In this document: positions 41,210 through 48,722 of the stretch, piece by piece
How the letters are laid out: each line of letters opens with the position of its first letter
How positions within the stretch are numbered: the first letter of the stretch is position 1
Source of the DNA: Streptomyces sp. TLI_146
GTDB lineage: Bacteria > Actinomycetota > Actinomycetes > Streptomycetales > Streptomycetaceae
DNA: 64,000 nucleotides
Direction: 5' to 3'
Assembly (NCBI RefSeq): GCF_002846415.1
Contig: NZ_PJMX01000001.1
Span: forward strand, 5,828,001-5,892,000
Program-made: the position numbers and the translations under genes
The notes under the pieces: generated by a model
Database searches by the model: none
The model's input: the letters and a program-made list of their open reading frames with translations, nothing else
Told to the model about the DNA's origin: nothing

Positions 41210-43393
41210 GTGACATCAGCAACGCACTCCTCGCTCTTCCCACAGGTCCCCGACTCGGCGGACGCGGTGCTCGACGGCCTCGACCCCGAGCAGCGCGAGG
41301 TCGCCACGGCCCTGCACGGACCGGTGTGCGTGCTGGCCGGAGCCGGGACGGGCAAGACCCGCGCGATCACCCACCGGATCGCGTACGGGGTGCGGGCCGG
41401 GATCCTGCAACCGAGCAGCGTGCTGGCCGTCACGTTCACCAACCGCGCGGCGGGCGAGATGCGCGGCCGGCTGCGCCAGCTCGGCGCGGGCGGCGTCCAG
41501 GCCCGCACCTTCCACTCGGCCGCCCTGCGCCAGCTCCAGTACTTCTGGCCCAAAGCGGTCGGCGGCGAACTGCCCCGGCTCGTCGAGCGCAAGGTCCAGC
41601 TGGTCGCGGAGGCAGGCGCCCGCTGCCGCGTCCGGCTCGACCGGGGCGAGCTGCGGGACGTCACGGGCGAGATCGAATGGGCGAAGGTCACCCAGACCGT
41701 CCCCGCCGACTACCCGGCGGCGGTCGCCAAGTCCCAGCGCGACGCGCCGCGCGACCCGGCCGAGATCTCCCAGATCTACGGGGCGTACGAAGAGCTGAAG
41801 CGCGACCGGGGAATGATCGACTTCGAGGACGTGCTGCTGCTCACGGTCGGCGTCCTCCAGGACCGGCACGACATCGCCGAGCAGATCCGCGGCCAGTACC
41901 AGCACTTCGTGGTCGACGAGTACCAGGACGTCAGCCCCCTCCAGCAGCGCCTCCTGGAGCTGTGGCTCGGCGAGCGGGACAACCTCTGCGTCGTCGGCGA
42001 CGCCAGCCAGACGATCTACTCGTTCACCGGCGCCACCCCCGACCACCTGCTGAACTTCCGCACCCGCCATCCGAACGCGACAGTGGTCAAGCTGGTGCGG
42101 GACTACCGCTCGACCCCCCAGGTCGTGCACCTCGCCAACGGCCTGCTCGGCCAGGCGCGCGGCCGCGCCGCCGAGCACCGCCTCGAACTCGTCTCCCAGC
42201 GCGAAGCGGGCCCCGAACCGGTCTACACGGAATACGGGGACGAGCCCGCCGAGGCCGAGGGCGTCGCCCGGCGCATCCGCGACCTCATCGCCTCCGGAGT
42301 CTCGGCCGGTGAGATCGCGGTGCTCTACCGGATCAACGCCCAGTCGGAGATCTACGAGCAGGCACTCGCCGACGCGGGCGTGCCCTACCAGCTGCGCGGC
42401 GCCGAGCGGTTCTTCGAGCGGCCCGAGGTCAGAGAGGCGGGCGTCGCCCTGCGCGGCGCGGCCCGCGCGGGCGGCAACGACTCGCTCCTCGACGACGCCG
42501 TGGACCTGCCGTCCCAGGTCCGGGCCGTCCTCGGCACCAAAGGCTGGACCGCCACACCCCCGGCGGGCTCGGGTGCCGTCCGTGACCGCTGGGAATCGCT
42601 GGCGGCGCTGGTCCGGCTGGCCGAGGACTTCGCGCGTGCCAAGGCCGGCGCGACACTCTCCGACCTGGTGGCCGAGCTCGACGAGCGCGCCGCCGCGCAG
42701 CACGCGCCCACGGTCGAAGGCGTCACCCTGGCCTCGCTGCACGCCGCGAAGGGTCTGGAGTGGGACGCGGTCTTCCTCGTCGGTCTCACCGAGGGCATGA
42801 TGCCGATCACATATGCGAAGACCGACGAGCAGGTCGAGGAGGAGCGCCGACTGCTCTACGTGGGCGTCACCCGGGCCCGGGTGCACCTGGCCCTGTCCTG
42901 GTCGCTCTCGCGCTCTCCCGGCGGACGGCCGTCCCGACGCCCCAGCCGCTTCCTGAACGGCCTGCGGCCCGGCTCCGCGGCCCTCGGCGCCCGCTCCTCG
43001 GCGGCGGGCTCCACGAGCGGCATCGAGCGCGGCGCCGCCCGCAGACGGACCCGGCGCGGCCCGGTCCTGTGCCGGGTGTGCGGCAAGACGCTCACCGAAG
43101 CCGGTGAGATGAAGCTGATGCGCTGCGAGGACTGCCCCTCCGACATGGACGAGGGTCTGTACGAGCGACTGCGCGACTGGCGGGCGGGCCAGGCGAGCCT
43201 GCTGGGGCAGCCGCCCTACTGCGTGTTCACCGACAAGACCCTGATGGCGATCGCCGAGGCCGTGCCGTCCAGCGGCGGGGAGCTCGCGGTGATCTCAGGC
43301 GTCGGCGCCCGCAAGCTGGACCGCTTCGGCACCGATGTTCTGGCCATCTGCGCAGGTCAGGAGGTTGGCGGAAGCGATCAGGAGCCCTCTTGA
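41210..43393 (+). CDS. uvrD2: ATP-dependent DNA helicase UvrD2
   Basis: A 727-residue superfamily 1 helicase: Walker A GAGTGKTR near residue 43, VTFTNRAAGEM, DEYQDVSPLQQ near 236, GDASQTIYSFTG and LHAAKGLEWDAV. The C-terminus has a tetracysteine module (CRVC and CEDCP, about 621-641) and an HRDC domain (about 660-720), which together distinguish UvrD2 from UvrD1/PcrA. The GTG start lacks a ribosome site; a CAGCAT box ends seven bases before it. Together with adnA and adnB this is the third SF1 helicase in 14 kb. Confidence 0.9.
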   Translation: MTSATHSSLFPQVPDSADAVLDGLDPEQREVATALHGPVCVLAGAGTGKTRAITHRIAYGVRAGILQPSSVLAVTFTNRAAGEMRGRLRQLGAGGVQARTFHSAALRQLQYFWPKAVGGELPRLVERKVQLVAEAGARCRVRLDRGELRDVTGEIEWAKVTQTVPADYPAAVAKSQRDAPRDPAEISQIYGAYEELKRDRGMIDFEDVLLLTVGVLQDRHDIAEQIRGQYQHFVVDEYQDVSPLQQRLLELWLGERDNLCVVGDASQTIYSFTGATPDHLLNFRTRHPNATVVKLVRDYRSTPQVVHLANGLLGQARGRAAEHRLELVSQREAGPEPVYTEYGDEPAEAEGVARRIRDLIASGVSAGEIAVLYRINAQSEIYEQALADAGVPYQLRGAERFFERPEVREAGVALRGAARAGGNDSLLDDAVDLPSQVRAVLGTKGWTATPPAGSGAVRDRWESLAALVRLAEDFARAKAGATLSDLVAELDERAAAQHAPTVEGVTLASLHAAKGLEWDAVFLVGLTEGMMPITYAKTDEQVEEERRLLYVGVTRARVHLALSWSLSRSPGGRPSRRPSRFLNGLRPGSAALGARSSAAGSTSGIERGAARRRTRRGPVLCRVCGKTLTEAGEMKLMRCEDCPSDMDEGLYERLRDWRAGQASLLGQPPYCVFTDKTLMAIAEAVPSSGGELAVISGVGARKLDRFGTDVLAICAGQEVGGSDQEPS

Positions 43394-43404
43394 AAACTCG
43401 TGGG

Positions 43405-43443
43405 AAAAATAGTTTGCGCCCGCCCCAGGAATCCCCATAGGTT
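43405..43443 (+). promoter_or_regulatory. Autoregulated wblC promoter
   Basis: An A-rich tract, AAAAATAG, lies directly upstream of a -35 TTGCGC (43414-43419); an 18-base spacer leads to a -10 TAGGTT (43438-43443). The A-rich element next to a GC-type -35 is the signature of promoters bound by WhiB7/WblC with the principal sigma factor. Transcription should begin near 43450, leaving a leader of more than 600 bases before wblC. Confidence 0.72.
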
Positions 43444-43573
43444 CTTAACCACGGAAACAGCGGCTTCTCAGGGGCCCTGCATCCGTGCTCTACTTGCTGT
43501 ACTTATCCGAATACGCATGGGATCAAGGCCCCCGGGCCCCAGCTCCCCGAGACGCCGAGAGGAGGCGAGACCA

Positions 43574-43921
43574 GTGACCAGCTTCATCAACTTCACCAGC
43601 ATCAGCACCACCAAAATGACCGATCGCTCGGTCGTCGCCACCTGCCCGCTCGGCTCCTCGTTCCAGGGCACCGGTCTGTCCGCCGGCGTCTCCGGTCTGC
43701 TCGGCCTCTCGGCCGTCATTCCGTCCTCCCTGGCGAGCCTCCCCGTGCGGAACGGCAATGAGCGACCGACCCAGGCACCGGAAGCAGCAGTAGTGAAGGG
43801 ACAGGCCCAGCAGGCCTATGTCTTCGCGGCGGCCGGTGCCGGAGCCGAGAAGCAGCAGACGACGCAGCACCACACGATGTGGGCCTTCCGTGGGCTCGAA
43901 CCCTGGAGTGATCCAGCCTGA
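43574..43921 (+). CDS. Upstream leader ORF of wblC
   Basis: A 115-codon frame in the wblC leader, beginning at a GTG with AGGAGG nine bases upstream. The product starts TSFINFTSISTTKMTDRS, is Ser/Ala/Gly-rich and ends WAFRGLEPWSDPA. Its stop lies 25 bases before the attenuator stem. The ORF is best read as the sensor of ribosome stalling that controls read-through into wblC. Its frame has ordinary Streptomyces codon bias, so a functional protein is also possible. Confidence 0.6.
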   Translation: MTSFINFTSISTTKMTDRSVVATCPLGSSFQGTGLSAGVSGLLGLSAVIPSSLASLPVRNGNERPTQAPEAAVVKGQAQQAYVFAAAGAGAEKQQTTQHHTMWAFRGLEPWSDPA

Positions 43922-43945
43922 TCCAGGATCAGGCAGGCGCCTTCA

Positions 43946-43986
43946 GGGCCGCGGAACCCCACCAGGGATCCGCGGCCCTTCTGTTT
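43946..43986 (+). terminator. Intrinsic attenuator in the wblC leader
   Basis: A perfect 10-bp stem (GGGCCGCGGA at 43946-43955, TCCGCGGCCC at 43969-43978) is followed by TTCTGTTTG, a classical intrinsic terminator. A second inverted repeat, GCCTGATCC-AGGATCAGGC, lies just upstream (about 43917-43935) and overlaps the leader-ORF stop, so the two could be alternative folds. Stalled translation of the leader ORF would be expected to allow read-through into wblC. Confidence 0.8.
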
Positions 43987-44082
43987 GTCCCCGAACGGGG
44001 ACGACAGCGCGAAGGGGTCTCGGTACCAGCCGAAAACCGGCCGACCGGCCGGACCGACAACAAGACGAGGAAGAAAAACACC

Positions 44083-44451
44083 GTGCAACTCGAAGCGCAC
44101 GCCCCGTCCGTACCGCCCGCCCAGACGATCCCCCCGCCCGGTCTCACGGAGGACCCCGCCTTGACTCCCCTCACCGCGCTCACCGCGCTCGACGACGCCA
44201 TCGAGAACCTCGGCGTACCCGTCCCCTGCCGCTCGTACGACCCGGAGGTCTTCTTCGCCGAGTCCCCGGCAGACGTCGAGTACGCCAAGTCCCTCTGCCG
44301 CACCTGCCCGCTGGTCGAGGCCTGCCTCGCCGGGGCCAAGGAGCGGCGCGAGCCCTGGGGTGTCTGGGGTGGCGAGCTCTTCGTCCAGGGTGTGGTCGTA
44401 GCCCGCAAGCGGCCGCGTGGCCGCCCGCGCAAGAACCCGGTCGCCGCATGA
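44083..44451 (+). CDS. wblC: WhiB-like regulator WblC (WhiB7)
   Basis: A 122-residue Fe-S transcription factor with cluster cysteines 49, 72, 75 and 81 (VPCRSYD, SLCRTCPLVEAC), the turn GVWGGELF (93-100) and a C-terminal AT-hook RGRPRK (112-117), which distinguishes WhiB7/WblC from other Wbl proteins. It activates intrinsic resistance to ribosome-targeting antibiotics with the principal sigma factor. GTG start; GAGGAAG upstream. The stop overlaps the next ATG. Confidence 0.95.
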   Translation: MQLEAHAPSVPPAQTIPPPGLTEDPALTPLTALTALDDAIENLGVPVPCRSYDPEVFFAESPADVEYAKSLCRTCPLVEACLAGAKERREPWGVWGGELFVQGVVVARKRPRGRPRKNPVAA

Positions 44452-44771
44452 ACCGCCCGGGAACCATCGACCGCCCCCTCACGAACGACCCCCAGAAGCA
44501 GGCCCCGATGACGACGTCCGCCAGCGAGCCCATGGGCTCCGCGACCCCAGACTTCACCACCACCGGCGCGAACGCCTCGCGTCAGAACAGGACCCTCGAA
44601 ATGCAACTCATGCCAGAAGCCCTCGCCCGTGCCCATATGCACGAGCGCCTGCGGCAAGCCGAGGCCGAGCGGCAGGCCATGCGCCTGATCGCCGCCCGGC
44701 GGATGCAGCGCCGCGCCGAGCGCGTGTCGATGCGCGCCCGCCGCGCCCTGGCCATGGCCGTCATGCAGTAA
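44448..44771 (+). CDS. Small Arg/Met-rich protein coupled to wblC
   Basis: A 107-residue frame starting inside the wblC stop (ATGA overlap), so translation is probably coupled. The first 45 residues are Thr/Ser-rich; the second half is one long basic helix (EALARAHMHERLRQAEAERQ, then MQRRAERVSMRARRAL) with many methionines. No family recognised. A strong terminator follows. It may act with WblC or on ribosomes or RNA given its basic helix, but that is speculation. Confidence 0.6.
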   Translation: MNRPGTIDRPLTNDPQKQAPMTTSASEPMGSATPDFTTTGANASRQNRTLEMQLMPEALARAHMHERLRQAEAERQAMRLIAARRMQRRAERVSMRARRALAMAVMQ

Positions 44772-44811
44772 CGGCCGCACCGCCAACCAGTGCGCGAAGT
44801 GATCAATGAGC

Positions 44812-44847
44812 CCGCGGGGGCCGGTCCGAACGGACCGGCCCCCGCGG
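44812..44847 (+). terminator. Terminator of the wblC transcript
   Basis: A perfect 17-bp GC-rich stem (44812-44828 and 44831-44847, core GGGGGCCGGTCC) closing on AA, 40 bases past the last stop of the wblC unit. Confidence 0.8.
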
Positions 44848-44891
44848 TGCGTTGTGCCCGCAACCACCGGCCGCGGCGGTATCGTCACGAA

Positions 44892-45077
44892 ATGGACGAC
44901 CCGACCCAGCCGGTTGCCGAGACCGTTGTGTGCTCGAGCTGCGGCACCCCCGCCGAGAGCACTCCGCCGACCTGGACCTACTCCGTCGAGAACGGCGAGC
45001 GTCTCTACTTCTGCGACGCCTGCGCGCGCGCCAACATCCGGGCGATCGAGAGCAGGCTCGACTCTGTGTGGTGGTGA
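44892..45077 (+). CDS. Small zinc-ribbon-like protein
   Basis: A 61-residue protein with two CxxC pairs (VCSSCGTP and FCDACARAN) spaced as in a zinc ribbon, ending RLDSVWW. Conserved small proteins of this type are annotated as hypothetical in Streptomyces. The ATG has no clear ribosome site. A run of G then C bases follows immediately and separates it from the convergent ABC1-kinase gene. Confidence 0.65.
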   Translation: MDDPTQPVAETVVCSSCGTPAESTPPTWTYSVENGERLYFCDACARANIRAIESRLDSVWW

Positions 45078-45086
45078 CTTCCTTCC

Positions 45087-45144
45087 GGGGGGGCCTCCCC
45101 CCCCCGCCCCCCCGCCCCCCCGGCCCCACCCCACCCCGCCCCCG
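45087..45144. repeat. G7 / poly-C tract between convergent genes
   Basis: Seven G are followed by CCT and then runs of nine, seven and seven or more C broken by single G, continuing as CCCCACCCC-type sequence. The G run can pair with the first C run to form a hairpin. Directly after it are two direct repeats containing CGGTCCTCACGCCCCG, with a related third unit. Such homopolymers are error-prone in sequencing and may vary in the cell. Confidence 0.7.
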
Positions 45145-45223
45145 GCCATGCGTCATCGCCTGCCGTCGGTCCTCACGCCCCGCCGGTCCTCACGCCCCGG
45201 CGGCCGTCACAGGCCGCCCGGCC

Positions 45224-46648
45224 TCACGCCCCGGCGGGCTGTTCGTCCTCCTCCTCGTTCGGCTCCCCGGCTCCCAGGACCGTCAGGTTCTCCAGCTCAC
45301 CCAGCTCCTCCTCCTCGGCGGCGGAGAGGAACCCGGGCACCCACTGCTCCAGCTCGTCCCGCAGCCGGACCGTCGCGTCCAACTGGCACAGCACTCCGAT
45401 GGTGGAGAGCGTCACCCGGTGTATCAGCAGATACGCGGGCGGCAGGTTCAGCTGCTTGCCCAACTGGTGCGCGGGGGAGCGCGGGTCGGCGATCCGGGCG
45501 GCCTGCCCGCGCATCCAGGCCCGGGTGAAGGTGAACTCGTCCGCCTGGGCGGGCTCGATGATCGGCAGCAGATAATCCAGGACCGCGTCCGGGTCGAGGT
45601 CTATGGACTCCTTCACGAAGCCCTCCTCGCACAGCAGCGCGTAGACCGCCTCGGCGTCGCCTTCGAGCGTCATCCGCAGTGAGTCGCCGATCGTCCGGGG
45701 CAGGCCGCCCGGCAGCCGGTCCACCGTCCCGAAGTCCAGCACGCCCAGCCGCCGCGCGCCGCCTTCCTTCTCCGGTGGCAGCAGCCGGAAGTTGCCCGGA
45801 TGCGGGTCCGCGTGCAGCAGTCCGGTGCGGGCCGGGCCGGAGAAGAGGAACCTCGCGAGGAGCTGGCCCGCCCGGTCGCGCTCCTCCTCCGTGCCGTCGG
45901 CGATCACTTCGGACAGCGGGGTCCCGTCGATCCACTCGGTCACCAGGACCTGGTCGCGCTGGTGCACCACATCAGGGACCACCACGTCCGGATCGTCCGC
46001 GAACTCCGCCGCGTGCTGCCGCTGGGCAGATGCCTCCAGCTCGTAGTCCAGTTCCTCCGAGACCCGGTCGCGCAGCTCCGAGATGAGCGGTTTGATGTCC
46101 ATGCCCGGGATCAGCGGCCCAAGCAGCCGGGCGAACCGGCTCAGCTGGGTCAGGTCGGAGAGCAGCGCCTCCCCGGCGCCCGGGTACTGCACCTTGACCG
46201 CGACTTCGCGCCCGTCGTGCCAGACCGCCCGGTGCACCTGCCCGATCGAGGCGGCCGCGGCGGGCTTCTCGTCGAACTCCAGGAAGAGGTCGCGCCACTG
46301 GTCGCCGAGCCGCTCCGCGAGCACCGCGTGGACGGTACGGGTCGGCATGGGCGGTGCCGCTTCCTGCAACTTGGTCAGTGCGGCCCGGTAGGGACCGGCG
46401 ACCTCCTCGGGCAGCGCCGACTCGAAGACGGACATGGCCTGCCCGAACTTCATCGCTCCGCCCTTGAGTTCGCCCAGGACCTTGAAGAGCTGCTCGGCGG
46501 TGCGCTGCTGGAGCTCGCGGCCGACTATCTCCGCGGACTTGCCTCCGATCCGCTTGCCCAGGCCCCACGTGGCACGCCCGGCGAAGCCCAGGGGCAGCGC
46601 GGCCAACTTGGCGGTCCGGGTGACCGCCTTCCGGGGAAGATCAGACAT
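45224..46648 (-). CDS. ABC1/AarF-type atypical kinase
   Basis: A 474-residue protein of the UbiB/AarF/ABC1 family. Signature motifs are MKFGQ (KxGQ), AAAASIGQVHRA (Ala-rich loop), VAVKVQYPG, LLHADPHPGNF and VLDFGTVDRL. Family members influence isoprenoid-lipid and quinone biology and bind ATP in an unusual mode. GGAGGGG lies just before the ATG. It overlaps the upstream ThiF-like gene by eight bases. In mycobacteria the orthologue is beside whiB7. Confidence 0.9.
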   Translation of the reverse strand: MSDLPRKAVTRTAKLAALPLGFAGRATWGLGKRIGGKSAEIVGRELQQRTAEQLFKVLGELKGGAMKFGQAMSVFESALPEEVAGPYRAALTKLQEAAPPMPTRTVHAVLAERLGDQWRDLFLEFDEKPAAAASIGQVHRAVWHDGREVAVKVQYPGAGEALLSDLTQLSRFARLLGPLIPGMDIKPLISELRDRVSEELDYELEASAQRQHAAEFADDPDVVVPDVVHQRDQVLVTEWIDGTPLSEVIADGTEEERDRAGQLLARFLFSGPARTGLLHADPHPGNFRLLPPEKEGGARRLGVLDFGTVDRLPGGLPRTIGDSLRMTLEGDAEAVYALLCEEGFVKESIDLDPDAVLDYLLPIIEPAQADEFTFTRAWMRGQAARIADPRSPAHQLGKQLNLPPAYLLIHRVTLSTIGVLCQLDATVRLRDELEQWVPGFLSAAEEEELGELENLTVLGAGEPNEEEDEQPAGA

Positions 46649-47846
46649 GCGCCCCTCCAATTCCCAGCCGGCGGTGCCGCGCGCCTCGCGGCAGTGCGTC
46701 GTTGACAGCGGTTACCGGGGCCATTGTGTCCTGAGGCCGTACGTCCCCCGAGGTGTCCTCCCCTTCACTGTTCCCACCAGCGCCGCAGGGACAGTCGAGC
46801 CGGGCGCCGAGGCGCCGCGGCCGCCAGCCGAGCAGGGGCAGCGAGGCCTCCCACCGTGTGCCCGTGCTCGCCGGGAGGTCGCCGTCCAGGAAGGCCAGGG
46901 CGTGGGCCGCGGCCAGCCCCGCCACGGCGGTGGCGAGCGCGAGATCACAGGCCGGTACGGCGCCCTGGCGGCGGCCCGAGCGCCACTGCGCCAGCATCCG
47001 GGGCCAGCCGGGGTCGCGCTCTGCCCGCTCCAGCGCCAGACAGCCCGCGCACCCGGTGCCCCCGGGCAGGACCAGTGGCCCCACGAGCCCGGTCGTCTCC
47101 ACGACTCCCGCGTAGAGGTGGGGGATGCCGGCCGCCACCCACTCGCCGCCGGTGACCGGATCCGGTGCGTACACATCGAGGCCGTCCCTGGGGGCCACCA
47201 CGATCAGTGCCAGCCCGGCCTGCCCGTCGCTCTCGCCGGACCGCGGCGGACGGCTCGGCGCCGCGCCCCGCACGAGCTGCTGGGCGGCCGGGACCCGGCG
47301 CTCGCCGACTGTGTGCTCGGGCAGTCCGCCGGGCGCCACGTCCCACGGCTGCACCGTCCCGCCGTCCAGCACCTCCACGCGTCCCACTCCCGACGCGGCC
47401 AGGACCGAGGCGATCGTCGCCCCCACCCGCCCCGCGCCCCGCACCTGTACCCGCAGGGACCGGCGGGCCGCCAACCGGCGCGCCCCGCCGCCCGGTTCGG
47501 GATCGACCAGGGAGAGCGAGGCCAGGTCGGATCTGGTCCGGTCGAACGCCTCGGTCCGCCCGCGCGTCGCCTGCGTCGCCGGGCCGCCGGCCGTCGGGTC
47601 GTCGACCACCCCGGCCGCGGTCAACCGCTCCACCAGCGCGTCGACTTGGCCGGGCGACAGGTCCAGGGCCCTGGCCTCCTCGTACAGCAGCGGCAGGCCG
47701 CGGGTGCCGTCCAGGAGCTCCAGGAAGCTCCCGGTCGCCGTGTCCACCGGCGAGAGCACCACCGCCCGTGCCGGTGTCACCCCGAACTGCACGGTCTGCC
47801 GGTCCCGCCATGCCCGGCGCAGTGCCGGTTTCAGCATCGGATGCAT
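46641..47846 (-). CDS. ThiF-like (E1-type) domain protein
   Basis: A protein of about 401 residues. The N-terminal 130 residues resemble a precursor-peptide or winged-helix type domain (AVVLSPVDTATGSFLELLDG). The rest is a degenerate ThiF/E1 Rossmann fold with RVQVRGAGRVGATIASVLAA, a GTGCAGCLAL cysteine pair and DCPCG near the end, suggesting zinc binding. Automatic annotation may name such genes as cyclodehydratase or TOMM partner proteins, but no RiPP precursor or partner is seen here. Several in-frame starts compete (GTG 47852, ATG 47846, ATG 47837). Coupled to the ABC1 kinase. Confidence 0.72.
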   Translation of the reverse strand: MHPMLKPALRRAWRDRQTVQFGVTPARAVVLSPVDTATGSFLELLDGTRGLPLLYEEARALDLSPGQVDALVERLTAAGVVDDPTAGGPATQATRGRTEAFDRTRSDLASLSLVDPEPGGGARRLAARRSLRVQVRGAGRVGATIASVLAASGVGRVEVLDGGTVQPWDVAPGGLPEHTVGERRVPAAQQLVRGAAPSRPPRSGESDGQAGLALIVVAPRDGLDVYAPDPVTGGEWVAAGIPHLYAGVVETTGLVGPLVLPGGTGCAGCLALERAERDPGWPRMLAQWRSGRRQGAVPACDLALATAVAGLAAAHALAFLDGDLPASTGTRWEASLPLLGWRPRRLGARLDCPCGAGGNSEGEDTSGDVRPQDTMAPVTAVNDALPRGARHRRLGIGGAHV

Positions 47847-48020
47847 TTCCACCCCCGTTGTGCGATCCCGTTGTCAGAATGCCGGGTGCGGCGAAGTCGT
47901 GCGGAAAGTTGTCCACAGGCGGCGGCATTAGTCGTTCAAATGGTGCACGGCCTGAATGGATCATGGGTGAACCGTCCCGGAGGCGGGACTTCCCCCACTG
48001 ACAGCGGGTAACGTCGGGGC

Positions 48021-48617
48021 GTGCCCGCCGACCCACTGCAGAGTGCCGGAAGCCCGCCCCGCAGTCCGACAAGTCCGCCGCCCCGCGGTCATGCGACGAG
48101 CGCGGTCGAGGTGCGCAGGAGCGCCCGGCGCAGCAGGACGGTCTCCGCGTACCGCGAGGGCGACCGCACCATCGTGCTGATCCCGGCCCGGATGTCCGAG
48201 GCCGAGGAGCAGCGCTGGGTGAACGTGATGCTCGACAAGCTCGCCGCCCAGGAGAGCAAGCGGATGCTGGGCGACGCGGAACTGACCGAGCGCGCGGAGC
48301 GGTTGTCCGACCTGTATTTCGAGGGTCGTGCGCGTCCCGCCTCGGTGCGCTGGGTGACCAACCAGAACACCCGCTGGGGCTCGTGCACCCCCGCCGAGGG
48401 CAGCATCCGCCTCTCGCACCGGCTCCAGGGCATGCCCGAGTACGTCGTCGACTATGTGCTCGTCCACGAGCTGGCCCACCTTCTGGTGCCGGGCCACGGG
48501 CCGCGCTTCTGGCGGCTGCTCGAGGCCTACCCCCGTACGGAACGCGCGCGTGGATACCTCGAAGGGGTGGTGGCGGCCGACCGGCTGCCCCATCTGCCCG
48601 CCGCACGCGGAGAGTGA
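48021..48617 (+). CDS. YgjP/M48-like metallopeptidase domain protein
   Basis: A 198-residue protein with VLVHELAHLLVPGHGPRFW (HExxH near residue 150, third ligand His further on) and the preceding TRWGSCTPAEGSIRLSHRL characteristic of YgjP-like (DUF45) domains. The first 45 residues are Pro/Arg-rich and probably disordered. The start is a GTG seven bases after a TAACGT box, probably leaderless. It is divergent from the ThiF-like gene. Confidence 0.83.
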   Translation: MPADPLQSAGSPPRSPTSPPPRGHATSAVEVRRSARRSRTVSAYREGDRTIVLIPARMSEAEEQRWVNVMLDKLAAQESKRMLGDAELTERAERLSDLYFEGRARPASVRWVTNQNTRWGSCTPAEGSIRLSHRLQGMPEYVVDYVLVHELAHLLVPGHGPRFWRLLEAYPRTERARGYLEGVVAADRLPHLPAARGE

Positions 48618-48722
48618 TCTCGGCGATCGTGTACCGAATGCGTACCGGCTTGGCCGATTGTCGTGGCCAGCCGTTAGCCTGGCGCGACCAATCACACTCG
48701 GGATGGGGGACGGTCGTTACGC

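Noticed and set aside
46641-47846. ThiF-like gene as part of a RiPP (TOMM) cluster
   Set aside because: No precursor peptide, YcaO or dehydrogenase gene is adjacent; neighbours are conserved housekeeping genes.
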